NCBI GenBank assembly: GCA_037953625.1
Contig: CM075651.1
Location: forward strand, 110,113,001 to 110,177,000
Origin: Crotalaria pallida
Taxonomy: Eukaryota; Streptophyta; Magnoliopsida; Fabales; Fabaceae
DNA length: 64,000 bases
Direction of reading: 5' to 3'
The position numbers and the translations under genes are program-made. Under the pieces are notes generated by a model that worked only from the letters and a program-made list of their open reading frames with translations, searched no databases and was not told the DNA's origin. How positions within the stretch are numbered: the stretch's first letter is position 1; the number at the start of each line of letters is the position of its first letter. Positions 10,616 to 21,511 of the stretch are shown here, piece by piece.

Positions 10616-11556
10616 ATTTGAATCAAGTTTTTATTCTGATAACATTTTTGAAAAACCTTTACACGTTCTTCTTCTTCTTCTCCTTCTCAATTCTCTGGTT
10701 TTATCGTTCATATCTTTTGAGAAGAAAAACTATACTTTGGCCTATACACTTGTGATTTAACTTCATTGCCATAGAGCTTTATTGTTGTATTCGTGTTGTA
10801 TAGAACACACTTTTGTTAGAGCCTTATATTGTTGTATCCGCACTATTAAGAGTGCAATATAGGTCTTGTACCAATCACTCATACCGTAACCATTTGTGTA
10901 AGGGGTGTGTAACCCTTAGAGACTAGGGAGTGAATCTCCTAGTGCGGACGTGCTGCGTTCGTGGTTGTAGGGTGAGGAACCCTGTTCTGTATTGGGTAGT
11001 GCTAGACAAACGGTGGGGCACCTAGTAGTTAGGCTATCTGGTTGTTGTTGAGGTCCCTAGCGAAAGGAGGTTCCTAGTAGCTTGCGGGGCGCTTTGGTTG
11101 TACTTGGGAACGCGTGGCGTCTTGGTTTAGTGAAAAGCTCAAGCGGGTCGCTTGGGGACTGGAGTAGGCCGGGTTTGCCGAACCAGGATAAAATCTCCGG
11201 TGCAATCTCTTCTATCCCTATCTCTTTTATATTTCGTTGTTATATTTATTTGTTGCGCATCATAACATCTATTTTGTAATAATCTATTTTAAGCGAATTT
11301 AAAATAATAAGCGCGGTAACGGTTTTCGTTGTTCTTATTTAATTCGTATCCGCGCATATTAGTTTTTCACAATAGTATTAATATTATTCGCTAAGCGCAA
11401 TCGCTTTTCAACATTATATTGTTTTCCGCTGCAAAATCTCTTTAAGTTTGTTGAAAAAGTTTTAAATCGAATATTTTCCAATGTTTTCGTAAACACCCAA
11501 TTCACCCCCCCTCTTGGGTGACGGCTGCCAATCCTATCAATAATTCTAACAACTAA

Positions 11557-11856
11557 CCTCTCGATTTATAGGACCTTATCAAATCCAAAAGCGTGTAGGA
11601 CCTGTAGCATACCAAATAGCTTTACCCCCTATGTTTTCAAACCTACACAATGTCTTTCATGTATCTCAACTGAGGAAGTATATTAATGATCCATCCCACA
11701 TTGTTGAGCCTGACTCTATACAACTAAAGGATAATCTTACGTATGAAACATTGCCCTTGCGGATCGATGGCCACAGTTTTAAAAAGTTGAGAGGTAAAGA
11801 GATTCCGTTGGTTAAAGTAGTGTGGAGTCAAGATCATGGGGAAAATGCTACTTGGG
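11557..11856 (+). pseudogene. G0 chromovirus pol, part 2 (GPY and chromodomain start)
   Basis: This continues the G0 pol frame from 6095. It carries the GPY motif (FIGPYQI), the NLHNVFHVSQL motif and the start of a chromodomain-like tail ending PLVKVVW...ENATW. In chromoviruses this tail is thought to steer integration to particular chromatin. There are no stops. It is cut by G1 after the TTGGG duplication (11852-11856) and resumes at 36907. Confidence 0.88.
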
Positions 11857-12122
11857 TGTAACACCCCTAATTTTCGTCTCCCGAATAATAGGAAATTAAT
11901 AATAAAAAGTTTTATTATTAATTTATAGAAATTTTCCAAGTTTATATTTTGTATTTAATTAGCCCTAAATATAAAAATAAGTTGAAACATTTTTATAGGG
12001 CAAATAAATGCAAAATATAAGGATATTGCATTTTGGTCCCTGGATGAGGATTAAAAGGTAATATTAAAATGGTTCTTGGAGGGAAAGATTTAAAAATATT
12101 AATTTTTAAATTTTGTACTAAT

Positions 12123-12154
12123 CTAACCGGTTAGTAATGCCCTGTAACCGGTTA
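12123..12154 (+). promoter_or_regulatory. Paired TAACCGGTTA palindromes in G1 U3
   Basis: CTAACCGGTTAG and GTAACCGGTTAG are centred at 12128/12129 and 12149/12150, 21 bp apart, about 135-160 bp upstream of the TATA box. The solo LTR has TAATCGATTA in the same place with the same spacing. Confidence 0.65.
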
Positions 12155-12283
12155 GACGATGAACCCAGAAATTGGGTTAGTGGATTTTGATGAGTAATCA
12201 CTGGATTAATCCCGTATTCGCCACGATTACAGCCTGAATCAAGTGGAAAACCATGCATCAGTGTGCATGTAACCTTTGTTGAT

Positions 12284-12293
12284 CTATATATAG
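12284..12293 (+). promoter_or_regulatory. TATA box of G1 5' LTR
   Basis: CTATATATAG, repeated at 30511-30520 in the 3' LTR. It lies upstream of a GT-rich leader and of a GTAAGT donor-like site at 22690. Confidence 0.6.
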
Positions 12294-12518
12294 GTGAATT
12301 GCTGAAGGATTGGGTTGTTGTTGCTCTGATTTTGGGGGGAGGCTTTGTTCTAGGGTTTCAGAATCATTCCTTGTGATTCTCTTTTGTCGTTGAGTGTTGA
12401 GAGACGAGTGATACACCATTGCAAAGCTTACATCTTGAGCTTTGTAAAAACACCAAGTTTGTGAGCTTAGGGTTCGTGTGGAAGGAGAAATCAAGCTTGG
12501 AATTTAGAAGTTGGAAAC

Positions 12519-13638
12519 TGATCGAGGCCGTACCCGATACAAATAAAAACAGTTTAAGTATAGTACTAGGAAGTGACTCCTAGGTCGTCTCCCAAGGAAT
12601 ATCTTATCAAGCAAAAGGTCGAACACATAGTATGCATAGAAAACAGGGGTTTTTTTTTGTATTGAATATTGAATAATTGAAATCAAAAAAGAATTAAATC
12701 AAAACGAAGAAACAGATAAGGAAAAGCGGATAAACCCCTTTGGCTCGCGTTCACAACTCTATCATCGGTCACAAAAGATCAATTTCTTTCCTCTTCACTG
12801 TCCAACTCGTGAGAACTAAATACTAAGCGAAAATTCAATTCTCACCCCAAAACCCAAACCTCTAATTAAGCATTAAAAGCCAAAGCATGGAGTTTTTACG
12901 AGTTTGCATAAATTAAGCATTCATACACATGGATTATCTCTATACAATGGAACTAAGCGAACCATAACATATCAATAAGCATGAAAACATTGAATAAAAA
13001 CGAAATAGCATTAAGAACAAAACCTCAAGAGTATGTGATACATTACCAAAGGGATTTAACCTAAGAGTTTAGCCTTCCATGAAGAAAAATACCAAAAACG
13101 TGTAGAAAAGAGAAGAGAGAGAAACCCTAGCAGCCTCCACAAGCTTGGAAAGCAAACCTAAGCCTTCTCTATGAGAGAGAATGTAAAAAAACGTGAATGG
13201 AAGGTCTCCCCAAGGGTTTACACGAATTTGGCATTTTAAATCACAAAACGGGCCTAAATCATAGGCCCAAATCCTAAGGAAAGCTTATCTCTAAATTAAA
13301 TCTAAAAATATCTTATAGATAAAATCTAAATCTTAAAAGATATAACTAAATCTCAACTAATCCTAAAGATAGATTACAATCTTCACTTCATCATATATCT
13401 TCTCTTCCAAAATTAAATCTTCATTCCCAAAATGTCCAAAAAGCCCTTGTGCCAAATATGACCTGAAAATAGAAATAGAATTAATTAGGCTAAATAATCC
13501 CAAATTAAACAATATTCAGAATATTAGTCCAATAAACTCTAAATCACTAAATCAAGCTAAACAATGTCAAATAGGCAACAAGTATCAATAATAGGAGTAA
13601 AATAATGCAAGGAATAATGGGAAATAAAATGCTCATCA
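12519..13638 (-). repeat. A1 3' LTR
   Basis: 1120 bp, about 99% identical to the other A1 LTR (21512-22632). In element orientation it starts TGATGAGCATTTT after the purine tract GTGTGGGGGTA and ends CCTCGATCA. Confidence 0.93.
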
Positions 13639-15136
13639 AATACCCCCACACTTATCCTTTTGCACTCCTGGGCAAAACTAAGAATTAGGACTGAGAAAAT
13701 CAATATGCACCAAAGTGAATCATGCAACAAGATTACTACAACTAAAGAATTCAAACCTAAGAGATTACATACTTCACAATGAATTCTAGGAGATGCAAAG
13801 AAATGGGCAAAATCGAGCACACGAAGAAAATAAGGACCAAAGAATCAAGGCATCCATGAACATCATCCAATTATTTCAAATATGCAAAGAAAACCAATGA
13901 CATCAAGAGGGTAGTCACAAAGATGATAGAAACTCACAAGGATCACTCAATAGTGTTTACACTCAAGTATTTAAGGTTAATCAGTGTTTACACTCAAGGC
14001 ACATCATGAAAAACAAACACAACCATAGGCTTGACAAGCCTCTAACATCAACAATCAACACACATGCACATTAAGATCAAAAGGTCTTTTCAGGGTTGTA
14101 ATGGGGCCAAGGACAAGGTAGGATAAAAATATGGGAAATGTAGCTAAAACCCAGGGAATAGAGGAGCAATGGGGAACAAGTAAAAAAAAAAATAAGCACA
14201 ATCCACCCCAGAATGAAATGGTAAACATAACAACAACCTCTAATTCCAAACCTCCATGCCTCAATCAACCTTTTATTCTTTTTTTTTCTTTTTCTTCTTC
14301 TTCTTCTTCTTTTTTTTCTTCTTTTTTTTTTTGAATTGCATTACATTGCAGAACTTCATGAACGAAAGAAAAGAAGAAACAATAAAAATGGCATAATGAG
14401 ATAAAGCCATAATTACATCACCGACCATAGAGGCAAAACCCATAACTCACAAGAGATGAAGAACAAAGCACCCTCGCTTACTTAATACCCATTCCCAAAA
14501 CAATTCCAAAGCTCCAACATTCCCTAAGGTTAGGACAATCATGGTTTTTCAGTCATAGGCTTGTAATGAGCTAAAGAACAAAGAAAAGGGATATAAAGGC
14601 TCAAAGGGGCTAACAAAGGATAAATTCATTCAAGGTAGGCTCATATGGCTAGTGGCTTATTCAAGAAAAAAAACAATGCCTAAATCATTTCAAAATGTGC
14701 ATGGGAATATCAAGTATCAACAAGAGTCAAGTCAAGTTTTAGAGTGCAAGTAATCCAGAGTGCAATCACACATGAAAGAAAAATTAGGTGGCATATATAG
14801 CAATCCACCCACAATTAAGGCTCAAATCCTCACAAAAGGGACAATTCTATCACAGTGTTACCACCTCTTAATTATCAAAAGCAACTTTACACACAGAAAT
14901 GCATGAATTCAGACACAAGATACCAAGACTCTACTAAAATGAAGCAAAAACATGCAAGAAAATGCCCAAAACTTAGCAAAACCTAAAAAATCAAAGCAAA
15001 AATATGCAACCTAAACTACTCTCCCCCCCACACTTAAATCACACATTGTCCTCAATGGAACACAAATAGCAGAATCAGACAGATATAGACAAGTGGAATA
15101 AAAGTAGTAAAGAAGGAGAAAAGAAGACTCCCGAAA
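13639..15136 (-). other. A1 3' untranslated region
   Basis: About 1.5 kb between the pol stop and the 3' LTR with no ORF of note. It contains a T/CTT-rich tract (14276-14333 on the plus strand) and two G-rich purine tracts in element orientation: AAGTGTGGGGGGAGAG near 15022-15038 just after pol, and the true polypurine tract next to the LTR (about 13641-13652). The envelope-like ORF known from some Athila elements is absent. Confidence 0.7.
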
Positions 15137-18064
15137 TCATGGTGGGTCAAAAATGGGGTCGACCAATGAGGCTTCCTCCACAGGTGCATCATCCAAAGAA
15201 GGGGTAGTGAGGAAAGGCTTGAGTCGGTGACCATTGACTTTGAAGCTCTTGTCTGTGGACTCACTCTTGATCTCCACAGTGCCATAAGGAAACACCTGGG
15301 TGACTACAAACGGTCCAATCCATTTAGAGCGGAGCTTTCCACTCATGAGTCCAAGCCTAGAGTTGTAGAGCAACACTTTTTCACCAACCAAGAAATCCTT
15401 TCTGCAAATTGAGCTATCATGGAGCTTCTTGGTCTTCTCTTTGTAGAACTTGGAGTTCTCATAGGCCTCCAAACGGATCTCATCTAGCTCACTCAACTGC
15501 AGCTTCCTCTCCTTACCCGCTTGATCAAGAGCTAAGTTACATTGCTTCACAGCCCAATATGCACGGTGCTCTATCTCCACAGGCAGGTGGCATGCCTTAC
15601 CAAAAACAACCCGATAAGGTGACATCCCTATGGGTGCCTTGTAAGCAGTCCGATGGGCCCATAGAGCATCCTCCAATCGTGTGCTCCAATCCTTTCTATT
15701 AGGCTTCACCATCTTCTCCAAAATCCGCTTGATCTCTCTGTTTGAAATCTCAGCTTGCCCATTGGTTTGGGGGTGATATGGTGTAGAAACTTTGTGCACA
15801 ACCCCATACTTCTTGAGCAAAGCTTTCATGGATCTATTGCAGAAGTGTGTGCCTTGATCACTGACTATGGCTCTAGGTATGCCAAACCTGCAAAGGATAT
15901 TAGTCCTGACAAAATCTACAACAACCTGAGCATCATTAGTCATGGTGGCCTTAGCTTCCACCCATTTGGATACATAATCCACAGCAAGTAAGATATAATA
16001 AAAACCAAAAGAAACAGGAAAGGGGCCCATGAAATCTATACCCCAGACATCAAACACCTCACAGAACAACATAGGTTGTTGCGGCATCTGTTGCCTCCAA
16101 GATAGGGTGCCTCCTGCCCTTTGACATTGCTCACATGAGCTGCAGATTTTGCTTGCATCCTTGAAGATGGTAGGCCAATAAAATCCAGAATCCAGCACCT
16201 TTCGTGTTGTCCTTTGAGTGCCAAGGTGGCCTCCAACTGGTGAAGCATGGCAAAATTGGAGAACCGATTGGATCTCCTGGTCTGGAATGCACCTGCGAAT
16301 GACCTGATCACTGCAAAAACGCCACAAATAGGGGTCATCCCATACATAATACTTGGCATCGCTCTTCAATTTGTCTCTTTGAGCTTTGGATGCCAAGGGT
16401 GGAAAAACAGATGCAACTATATAATTTACAATATCAGCAAACCAAGGAATAAGGGGAGGGGGATGTGAAACATGCAAAACTAAAAGCTGCTCATCCGGGA
16501 AGTCATCCCGGATAGGAAATGCATCCTCCTCTCTCTCTATTCTACTCAAGTGGTCTGCGACAAGGTTATGTGCACCACTCCGATCCTGAATCTCAAGATC
16601 AAACTCCTGGAGGAGCAACATCCATCTAATCAACCTAGGTTTGGAATCTGTCTTTTTCAAAAGATACTTCAGAGCAGCATGATCAGTATACACCACAACC
16701 TTAGAACCTAACAGATATGATCTAAACTTATCAAGTGCCAAGACAATGGCTAACAGCTCTTTTTCAGTTGTGGTGTAATTAACTTGTGCTGAATCTAAAG
16801 TCCTAGATGCATAATAAATCACATGAGACATCTTACCAACCCTTTGGGAGAGAACTGCTCCCAAAGCATAATTCGAGGCATCGGTCATGAGCTCAAATGG
16901 GAGAGTCCAGGCAGGTGGTTGGATGATGGGAGTGGTGGTGAGTGCTCTCTTTAACTCATCAAATGCATTCTTGCATTGGTCTCCAAACTCAAATGCGGTA
17001 TCCTTTTGAAGCAAGTTGGATAGTGGAAGGGCTATCTTGCTAAAGTTCTGAATAAACCTGCGATAGAAACCTGCATGGCCAAGAAAAGAACGCACCTCTC
17101 GCACGCAAGAGGGGTAAGGCAAATGTGATATTACATGCAGCTTAGCAGGGTCAACCTCTATGCCCTTATGCGAAATAATGTGCCCTAAGACTATGCCTTG
17201 TTCTACCATAAAATGACATTTTTCAAAATTCAAGACAAGGTTAGTCTCAATGCACCTATTAAGCACCTTAGACAAACTATCAAGACATGCATCAAAAGAG
17301 GAACCATATACACCAAAATCATCCATGAAGACCTCTATGCAATGCTCAAGTAAGTCATTAAAAATACTCATCATACATCTTTGAAAAGTGCCAGGAGCAT
17401 TGCATAGGCCAAAAGGCATCTTCCTATAAGCAAATGTACCAAAAGGACAGGTAAATGTAGTCTTATGTTGGTCCTCTGGTGCAATACAGATTTGGAAATA
17501 ACCAGAGAAACCATCTAAGAAGCAATAGTGAGATTTACCTGCCAGGCGCTCCAACATCTGATAAATGAAGGGAAGAGGAAAGTGATCCTTGCGGGTCGCC
17601 TGGTTGAGCTTCCTATAATCAATGCAGACTCTCCAACTGTTCTGCACTCTAGTGGGAATCAGCTCATCCTTCTCATTTTTGACAACTGTCACCCCAGACT
17701 TCTTGGGAACTACTTGAACCGGGCTTACCCAAGTGCTGTCTGAAATGGGGTAGATAATGCCAGCTTGCAGCAGCTTGGTGACCTCTTTCTTCACCACATC
17801 AAGAATCTGGGGGTTCAACCGTCTCTGGGGTTGTCTCACTGGTTTAGCCCCATCCTCCAATAAAATCCGATGCATGCACATGGAGGGGCTAATACCAGGT
17901 ATGTCTGCCAAAGTCCATCCTATTGCCCTTTTGTTTGCTCTAATCACATCCAGCAGCTTCTTCTCTTGATCAACAGAAAGGGAGGTAGAGATGATCATTG
18001 GAAGTTTCTGCTCAGCCTCCAAGTAAGCATATTTGAGATGAGGAGGAAGGAGCTTCAGGTCCAA
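15137..18064 (-). CDS. pol: A1 pol: reverse transcriptase, RNase H, integrase
   Basis: A 975-codon ORF that copies element RNA to DNA and integrates it. The RT begins near residue 50; VCIDYRKLN, CFLDGFSGY and the catalytic FMDDF (residues 246-250) are present. RNase H follows with TEKELLAIV and YTDHAALKYLL. The integrase has an HHCC finger (HASPVGGHLG, CEQC), then WGIDFMGPF, VSDQGTHF and HPQTNGQAE with 35 residues between the last D and E, and ends with the WIGPFVV motif. The frame is open from about 18077, overlaps the end of gag-protease and lies one base forward of it. No in-frame ATG marks the start, so production would need a +1 shift, or a one-base indel has split an originally continuous gag-pol. 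Apart from that frame change, all catalytic motifs look intact. Confidence 0.93.
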   Translation of the reverse strand: MDLKLLPPHLKYAYLEAEQKLPMIISTSLSVDQEKKLLDVIRANKRAIGWTLADIPGISPSMCMHRILLEDGAKPVRQPQRRLNPQILDVVKKEVTKLLQAGIIYPISDSTWVSPVQVVPKKSGVTVVKNEKDELIPTRVQNSWRVCIDYRKLNQATRKDHFPLPFIYQMLERLAGKSHYCFLDGFSGYFQICIAPEDQHKTTFTCPFGTFAYRKMPFGLCNAPGTFQRCMMSIFNDLLEHCIEVFMDDFGVYGSSFDACLDSLSKVLNRCIETNLVLNFEKCHFMVEQGIVLGHIISHKGIEVDPAKLHVISHLPYPSCVREVRSFLGHAGFYRRFIQNFSKIALPLSNLLQKDTAFEFGDQCKNAFDELKRALTTTPIIQPPAWTLPFELMTDASNYALGAVLSQRVGKMSHVIYYASRTLDSAQVNYTTTEKELLAIVLALDKFRSYLLGSKVVVYTDHAALKYLLKKTDSKPRLIRWMLLLQEFDLEIQDRSGAHNLVADHLSRIEREEDAFPIRDDFPDEQLLVLHVSHPPPLIPWFADIVNYIVASVFPPLASKAQRDKLKSDAKYYVWDDPYLWRFCSDQVIRRCIPDQEIQSVLQFCHASPVGGHLGTQRTTRKVLDSGFYWPTIFKDASKICSSCEQCQRAGGTLSWRQQMPQQPMLFCEVFDVWGIDFMGPFPVSFGFYYILLAVDYVSKWVEAKATMTNDAQVVVDFVRTNILCRFGIPRAIVSDQGTHFCNRSMKALLKKYGVVHKVSTPYHPQTNGQAEISNREIKRILEKMVKPNRKDWSTRLEDALWAHRTAYKAPIGMSPYRVVFGKACHLPVEIEHRAYWAVKQCNLALDQAGKERKLQLSELDEIRLEAYENSKFYKEKTKKLHDSSICRKDFLVGEKVLLYNSRLGLMSGKLRSKWIGPFVVTQVFPYGTVEIKSESTDKSFKVNGHRLKPFLTTPSLDDAPVEEASLVDPIFDPP

Positions 18065-20786
18065 TAAAGGTGCCCTGCATCACAGATGGAACTAAAGGAG
18101 CAGCAGAATTGGATTCTGCCGCCTGCACCTGAACAAATGGATTACACTCATGCATAACAGAAATGGGGTTAGGGTTATCATGATCTGAATCTATATCATA
18201 TGAATCAACAGATGCAGTAGCAGAATTTAAAAACTGGTCAATTTCAATGCATGCAGTGCACATTTCGGAATCAGAACATGCAGAACAAGTAAATGAGCTA
18301 GTGAAAGATGGCAAATCATAATCATGCAAAAAGTCTAGAACATGCTCATCAATCAGATCATCAATCAAGTCAACATGAAAAACAGAGTGGTCATCAGAAA
18401 AATGTTTCATAGCATCAAAAATATTGAATCGAACCACACTGTCATCAAATTCCATGGAAAGTGTACCTGCATGCACATCTATCTTGGTTCGGGCTGTTTT
18501 CAAAAATGGTCTCCCTAATATGATAGGGACAGCACTACGAGAGGTGTCCTCTTCCATATCAAGAATATAAAAATCAGCAGGAAAGATAAGCTCTTCAACC
18601 CGAACCAGGACATCCTCTATCAAACCTGCGGGGTAGGCAGTAGATCTATTTGCCAAGTGAATAACCACACCCGTAGGTTGAAGAGGTCCAAGTGAAAGAG
18701 ACTTGAAAACAGACATAGGCATAACATTAATAGATGCTCCTAAATCTAGCAAAGCATTCTCAAATTTAGTATTACCTATGATACAAGGCACAGAGAAAGT
18801 TCCAGGATCCTTACACTTTTCAGGAATATGAGGGACGGGTTTACCTATAAGAGTAGAGACATTTCTTCCCATGTTGATCCTTTCATTGCCCTTGAGCTTC
18901 CGTTTGTGTGTGCATAGATCCTTCAAGAACTTTGCATACCTTGGAATCTGCTTGATTGCATCAAGAAGGGGTATGTTGACTTCCACCTTCCTGAATGTGT
19001 CAAGTATCTCTTTGTCAATCTCTTCCATTTTCTTGCTTTGAGTCACCCCCCTTGGTGGGAAAGGAAGAGGAATGGGGGGTGGTTGTTGGGCAGCAGCAGG
19101 TGTTGTGCTTGTGGAAGGCTGAGCTGGATGGGATTTTCTGGTACTTGTGTGCTCACTCTCCTCGACCATTTGGCACTTCTTGTTGGTTGAAACTAGATCA
19201 TCTTTGTTGAGGTCAGATTCTGGTGTGGGTGTGACAATCTGCTTCCCTGACCTTAGACTAATGGCATTCACATTCTGGTTTGGATTGATCACTGTTTGGG
19301 ATGGCAACTTGTTAGAATTCTGAGATTGCATAGTGTTGATTGCTGTTGCCATCTGTCCCATCTGATTGGTCAAAGATTGAATGGAGGCCTCTTGTCTTTG
19401 AATGGATGCTCTAGTTTCCTGTTGGAATTGGAGATTTTGCATGGTCATCTGTTTCATCAGCTCTTCCAATGAAGGCTGCTGCTCAGTACTAGGAGCTGGT
19501 GGTGCAGAATTAGCCTGTTGTTGTCTCTGTTGCTGGACTGGAGGAGGTACATATGGTGGTCTAGAATTGTTCTGAAATTGAACCTGTGAAGGTTGCTGCT
19601 GATCAGACCATCTCAGGTTGGGATGGTTCCTCCAACCAGGGTTGTATCTATTGGTAGAGAGATCAAAGTTCTGTGGTTGCTGATTTCTACTATTGAAGAT
19701 GTTGGCGGCATATGCCTCAGGTTGGTCAGCACCAGTCGTTGGTTGCTGCTGCACAGAAGGGCATGCATCTGTGGGGTGCTCAGCGGATGTGCATATGCCA
19801 CATAATCTAGCAGGCAGAGACAACTTCTTCTGGTTGATGGCCAATTGAGTGACCAAAGTTGTAAGTGAATCTATCTTCTGTTCAAGCTTCTCAACCTTAC
19901 CAGAACTTGTGCCAACATCATTCACTCCTCTCACTATGATTGCATCGCTGTTGCCCCTTGCATGGAATTGTTGACAATTGGAAGCCATCTTCTCAATCTT
20001 GACTCTGGCTTCTAAAGGTGTCATGTCTCCTAGGGCACCACCACTTGCAGCATCAAGCATGTTTCTCTCCATGAGGTTGAGACCTTCATAGAAATATTGA
20101 ATAAGCAGCTGCTCTGAGATCTGATGGTGGGGGCAGCTCGCACACAGTCTCTTGAATCTCTCCCAATACTCGTAGAGACTTTCTCCACTTTGTTGCCTGA
20201 TGCCTGATATATCCTTTCGGATTGCTGTTGTTATGCATGCAGGGAAGAATTTCTCCAAAAATTCCCTCTTTAGGTCATCCCAGACTGTGATAGAACCAGG
20301 GGCCAGATCGTACAACCAATCCTTGGCTAGCCCTTCTAGGGAGTGTGGGAATGCCTTAAGACAAACATGATCCTCTTGCACATCATGTGGTTTCATAGTA
20401 GCACAGACAATATGGAACTGCTTGAGATGTTTATGAGGATCCTCACCTGCAAGACCATTAAACTTGGGCAACAAATGAATTAGTCCAGACCTTAGCTCAT
20501 ACGGGTCATCGGGATACTGGATGCACAAATCTTCAATAGTGAAATCAGGTGCAGCCAGCTCCCTCAATGTCCTCTCACGTGGTGGAGGTTGAGCCATATT
20601 TTCAGAATAATCAGAATAAGAATCAGAATTTATAGGAATAGAAGAAAAAAAAGCAGACTCACTATGTAAAGACTCAATAGACTCACTACCTATGGACTGG
20701 TTCCTATTTTGTCTAACTAGTCTGTGATAAGTTCTATCAATTTCAGGGTTATATGGATGAAAGTAGCTTGGGTTGCCCCTAGTCAT
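18012..20786 (-). CDS. gag: A1 gag-protease
   Basis: A 924-codon ORF starting ATG at 20786, about 700 bases downstream of the primer site. It contains a Retrotrans_gag-type capsid region (residues ~110-245; WDDLKREFLEKFFP, YEYWERFKRLC), one zinc knuckle (CGICTSAEHPTDAC), a Gln/Pro-rich linker, and a retropepsin-like protease (LLDLGASINVM and IILGRPFLKT). The active site reads D-L-G instead of D-S/T-G, which as far as I know is common in Athila-type elements. The final part is Asp/Ser-rich, and the last ~18 codons run out of frame with pol. It forms virus-like particles in the cytoplasm in related elements. Confidence 0.92.
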   Translation of the reverse strand: MTRGNPSYFHPYNPEIDRTYHRLVRQNRNQSIGSESIESLHSESAFFSSIPINSDSYSDYSENMAQPPPRERTLRELAAPDFTIEDLCIQYPDDPYELRSGLIHLLPKFNGLAGEDPHKHLKQFHIVCATMKPHDVQEDHVCLKAFPHSLEGLAKDWLYDLAPGSITVWDDLKREFLEKFFPACITTAIRKDISGIRQQSGESLYEYWERFKRLCASCPHHQISEQLLIQYFYEGLNLMERNMLDAASGGALGDMTPLEARVKIEKMASNCQQFHARGNSDAIIVRGVNDVGTSSGKVEKLEQKIDSLTTLVTQLAINQKKLSLPARLCGICTSAEHPTDACPSVQQQPTTGADQPEAYAANIFNSRNQQPQNFDLSTNRYNPGWRNHPNLRWSDQQQPSQVQFQNNSRPPYVPPPVQQQRQQQANSAPPAPSTEQQPSLEELMKQMTMQNLQFQQETRASIQRQEASIQSLTNQMGQMATAINTMQSQNSNKLPSQTVINPNQNVNAISLRSGKQIVTPTPESDLNKDDLVSTNKKCQMVEESEHTSTRKSHPAQPSTSTTPAAAQQPPPIPLPFPPRGVTQSKKMEEIDKEILDTFRKVEVNIPLLDAIKQIPRYAKFLKDLCTHKRKLKGNERINMGRNVSTLIGKPVPHIPEKCKDPGTFSVPCIIGNTKFENALLDLGASINVMPMSVFKSLSLGPLQPTGVVIHLANRSTAYPAGLIEDVLVRVEELIFPADFYILDMEEDTSRSAVPIILGRPFLKTARTKIDVHAGTLSMEFDDSVVRFNIFDAMKHFSDDHSVFHVDLIDDLIDEHVLDFLHDYDLPSFTSSFTCSACSDSEMCTACIEIDQFLNSATASVDSYDIDSDHDNPNPISVMHECNPFVQVQAAESNSAAPLVPSVMQGTFIGPEAPSSSSQICLLGG

Positions 20787-21489
20787 GTACTGAACAGAAC
20801 ACCATTAAGCATAGCAAACTGTCACTAATATACATGACCAAAATAGGCAACAAAAGTTTTTATTTTTTAAAATTTTTTTCTTTATTTTTTTCAGCACCCT
20901 AAAATCATGAAAACATACCACAAAAAGTTTGAGGACAAAATTCAAAAGGGAACCAAGTCAAACAATTAAATCAGAGACCAAAAACTAAGAAAATAAAACT
21001 TGTAAAATAAAAAAGAAATAGTAAAACGGCTTTTTCAGGATCCAGACGAAGGAGTTTTCTATCAAAGTGAGAAAAATCAGATTATTCAGAAAATTCCCTT
21101 CGATTTGATATAAAATTCGTCAAATTCCGAGTTACGGGTCAAAAGTTGCGACGATTTGAAGAAAGTGCTGCTAAAACTTGGAAAATTTTTCTGGAACTCA
21201 CAACCAGTGGTGATCTGAGTGATCGTGGTGCCTCGAAACCTTTTTATATGATAAAAGTAGTGTGGATATAAATTTTCGTGCAAAAATTCCACCCACAACT
21301 ATGTGAACTAGCAACCACAGAATCAATCAAATACACTAATTGCAACAAAATAGCAAAACAGCAAACAGTGCAACTTCAACCGGTTATCAGAATTGACTAC
21401 TAGACCCTGAATCAGACACGACACACTATAATAACTATACTAACTACGACACTAACTAACTACTAATGACCTTTGGCAAGAACCGATAA
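20787..21489 (-). other. A1 5' leader
   Basis: Roughly 700 bases between primer site and gag start, AT-rich with no ORF above about 70 codons. It would hold the packaging signal in related elements; none can be recognised by eye. Confidence 0.6.
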
Positions 21490-21507
21490 TCCCCGGCAAC
21501 GGCGCCA
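21490..21507 (-). promoter_or_regulatory. Primer binding site, tRNA-Asp type (A1)
   Basis: In element orientation TGGCGCCGTTGCCGGGGA lies four bases after the 5' LTR end. This is the complement of the 3' end of plant tRNA-Asp, typical of Athila and related gypsy elements. Confidence 0.9.
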
Positions 21508-21511
21508 AATT

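Larger units (their letters stand above)
6096..11551 (+). mobile_element. S1, decayed Sirevirus-like Ty1/copia element
   Basis: It begins TGTTGGAA and ends TTCTAACA, with the 5-bp duplication ACTAA at 6091-6095 and 11552-11556. Removing the element and one duplication restores the G0 pol frame exactly. The copia assignment comes from a UBN2-type gag remnant with a CCHC knuckle; the Sirevirus-like assignment comes from the repeated GGGGGAG purine tracts before the right LTR and the WVPK motifs. The left LTR is reduced to 68 bp, and the primer site, part of gag and all of pol are missing. Confidence 0.88.
9293..11551 (+). repeat. S1 3' LTR (2.26 kb)
   Basis: It starts TGTTGGAAG directly after AAAAAGGGGGAG and ends TTCTAACA before the ACTAA duplication. 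From left to right it holds a palindrome cluster, a long T-rich tract of degenerate GATTTATTT-like repeats (about 10150-10560), a TATA box, and a GC-richer stretch (about 10900-11200) likely to be transcribed. Confidence 0.9.
11857..12518 (+). repeat. G1 5' LTR, first piece
   Basis: It matches 30084-30743 of the 3' LTR. It carries the U3 palindrome pair and the TATA box. A1 interrupts it after GAAAC (12514-12518); the LTR resumes at 22638. Confidence 0.92.

Noticed and set aside
13639..15136. Envelope-like third gene of an Athila element
   Set aside because: I read both strands between pol and the LTR; only short ORFs exist and none has a signal peptide plus membrane segment arrangement.
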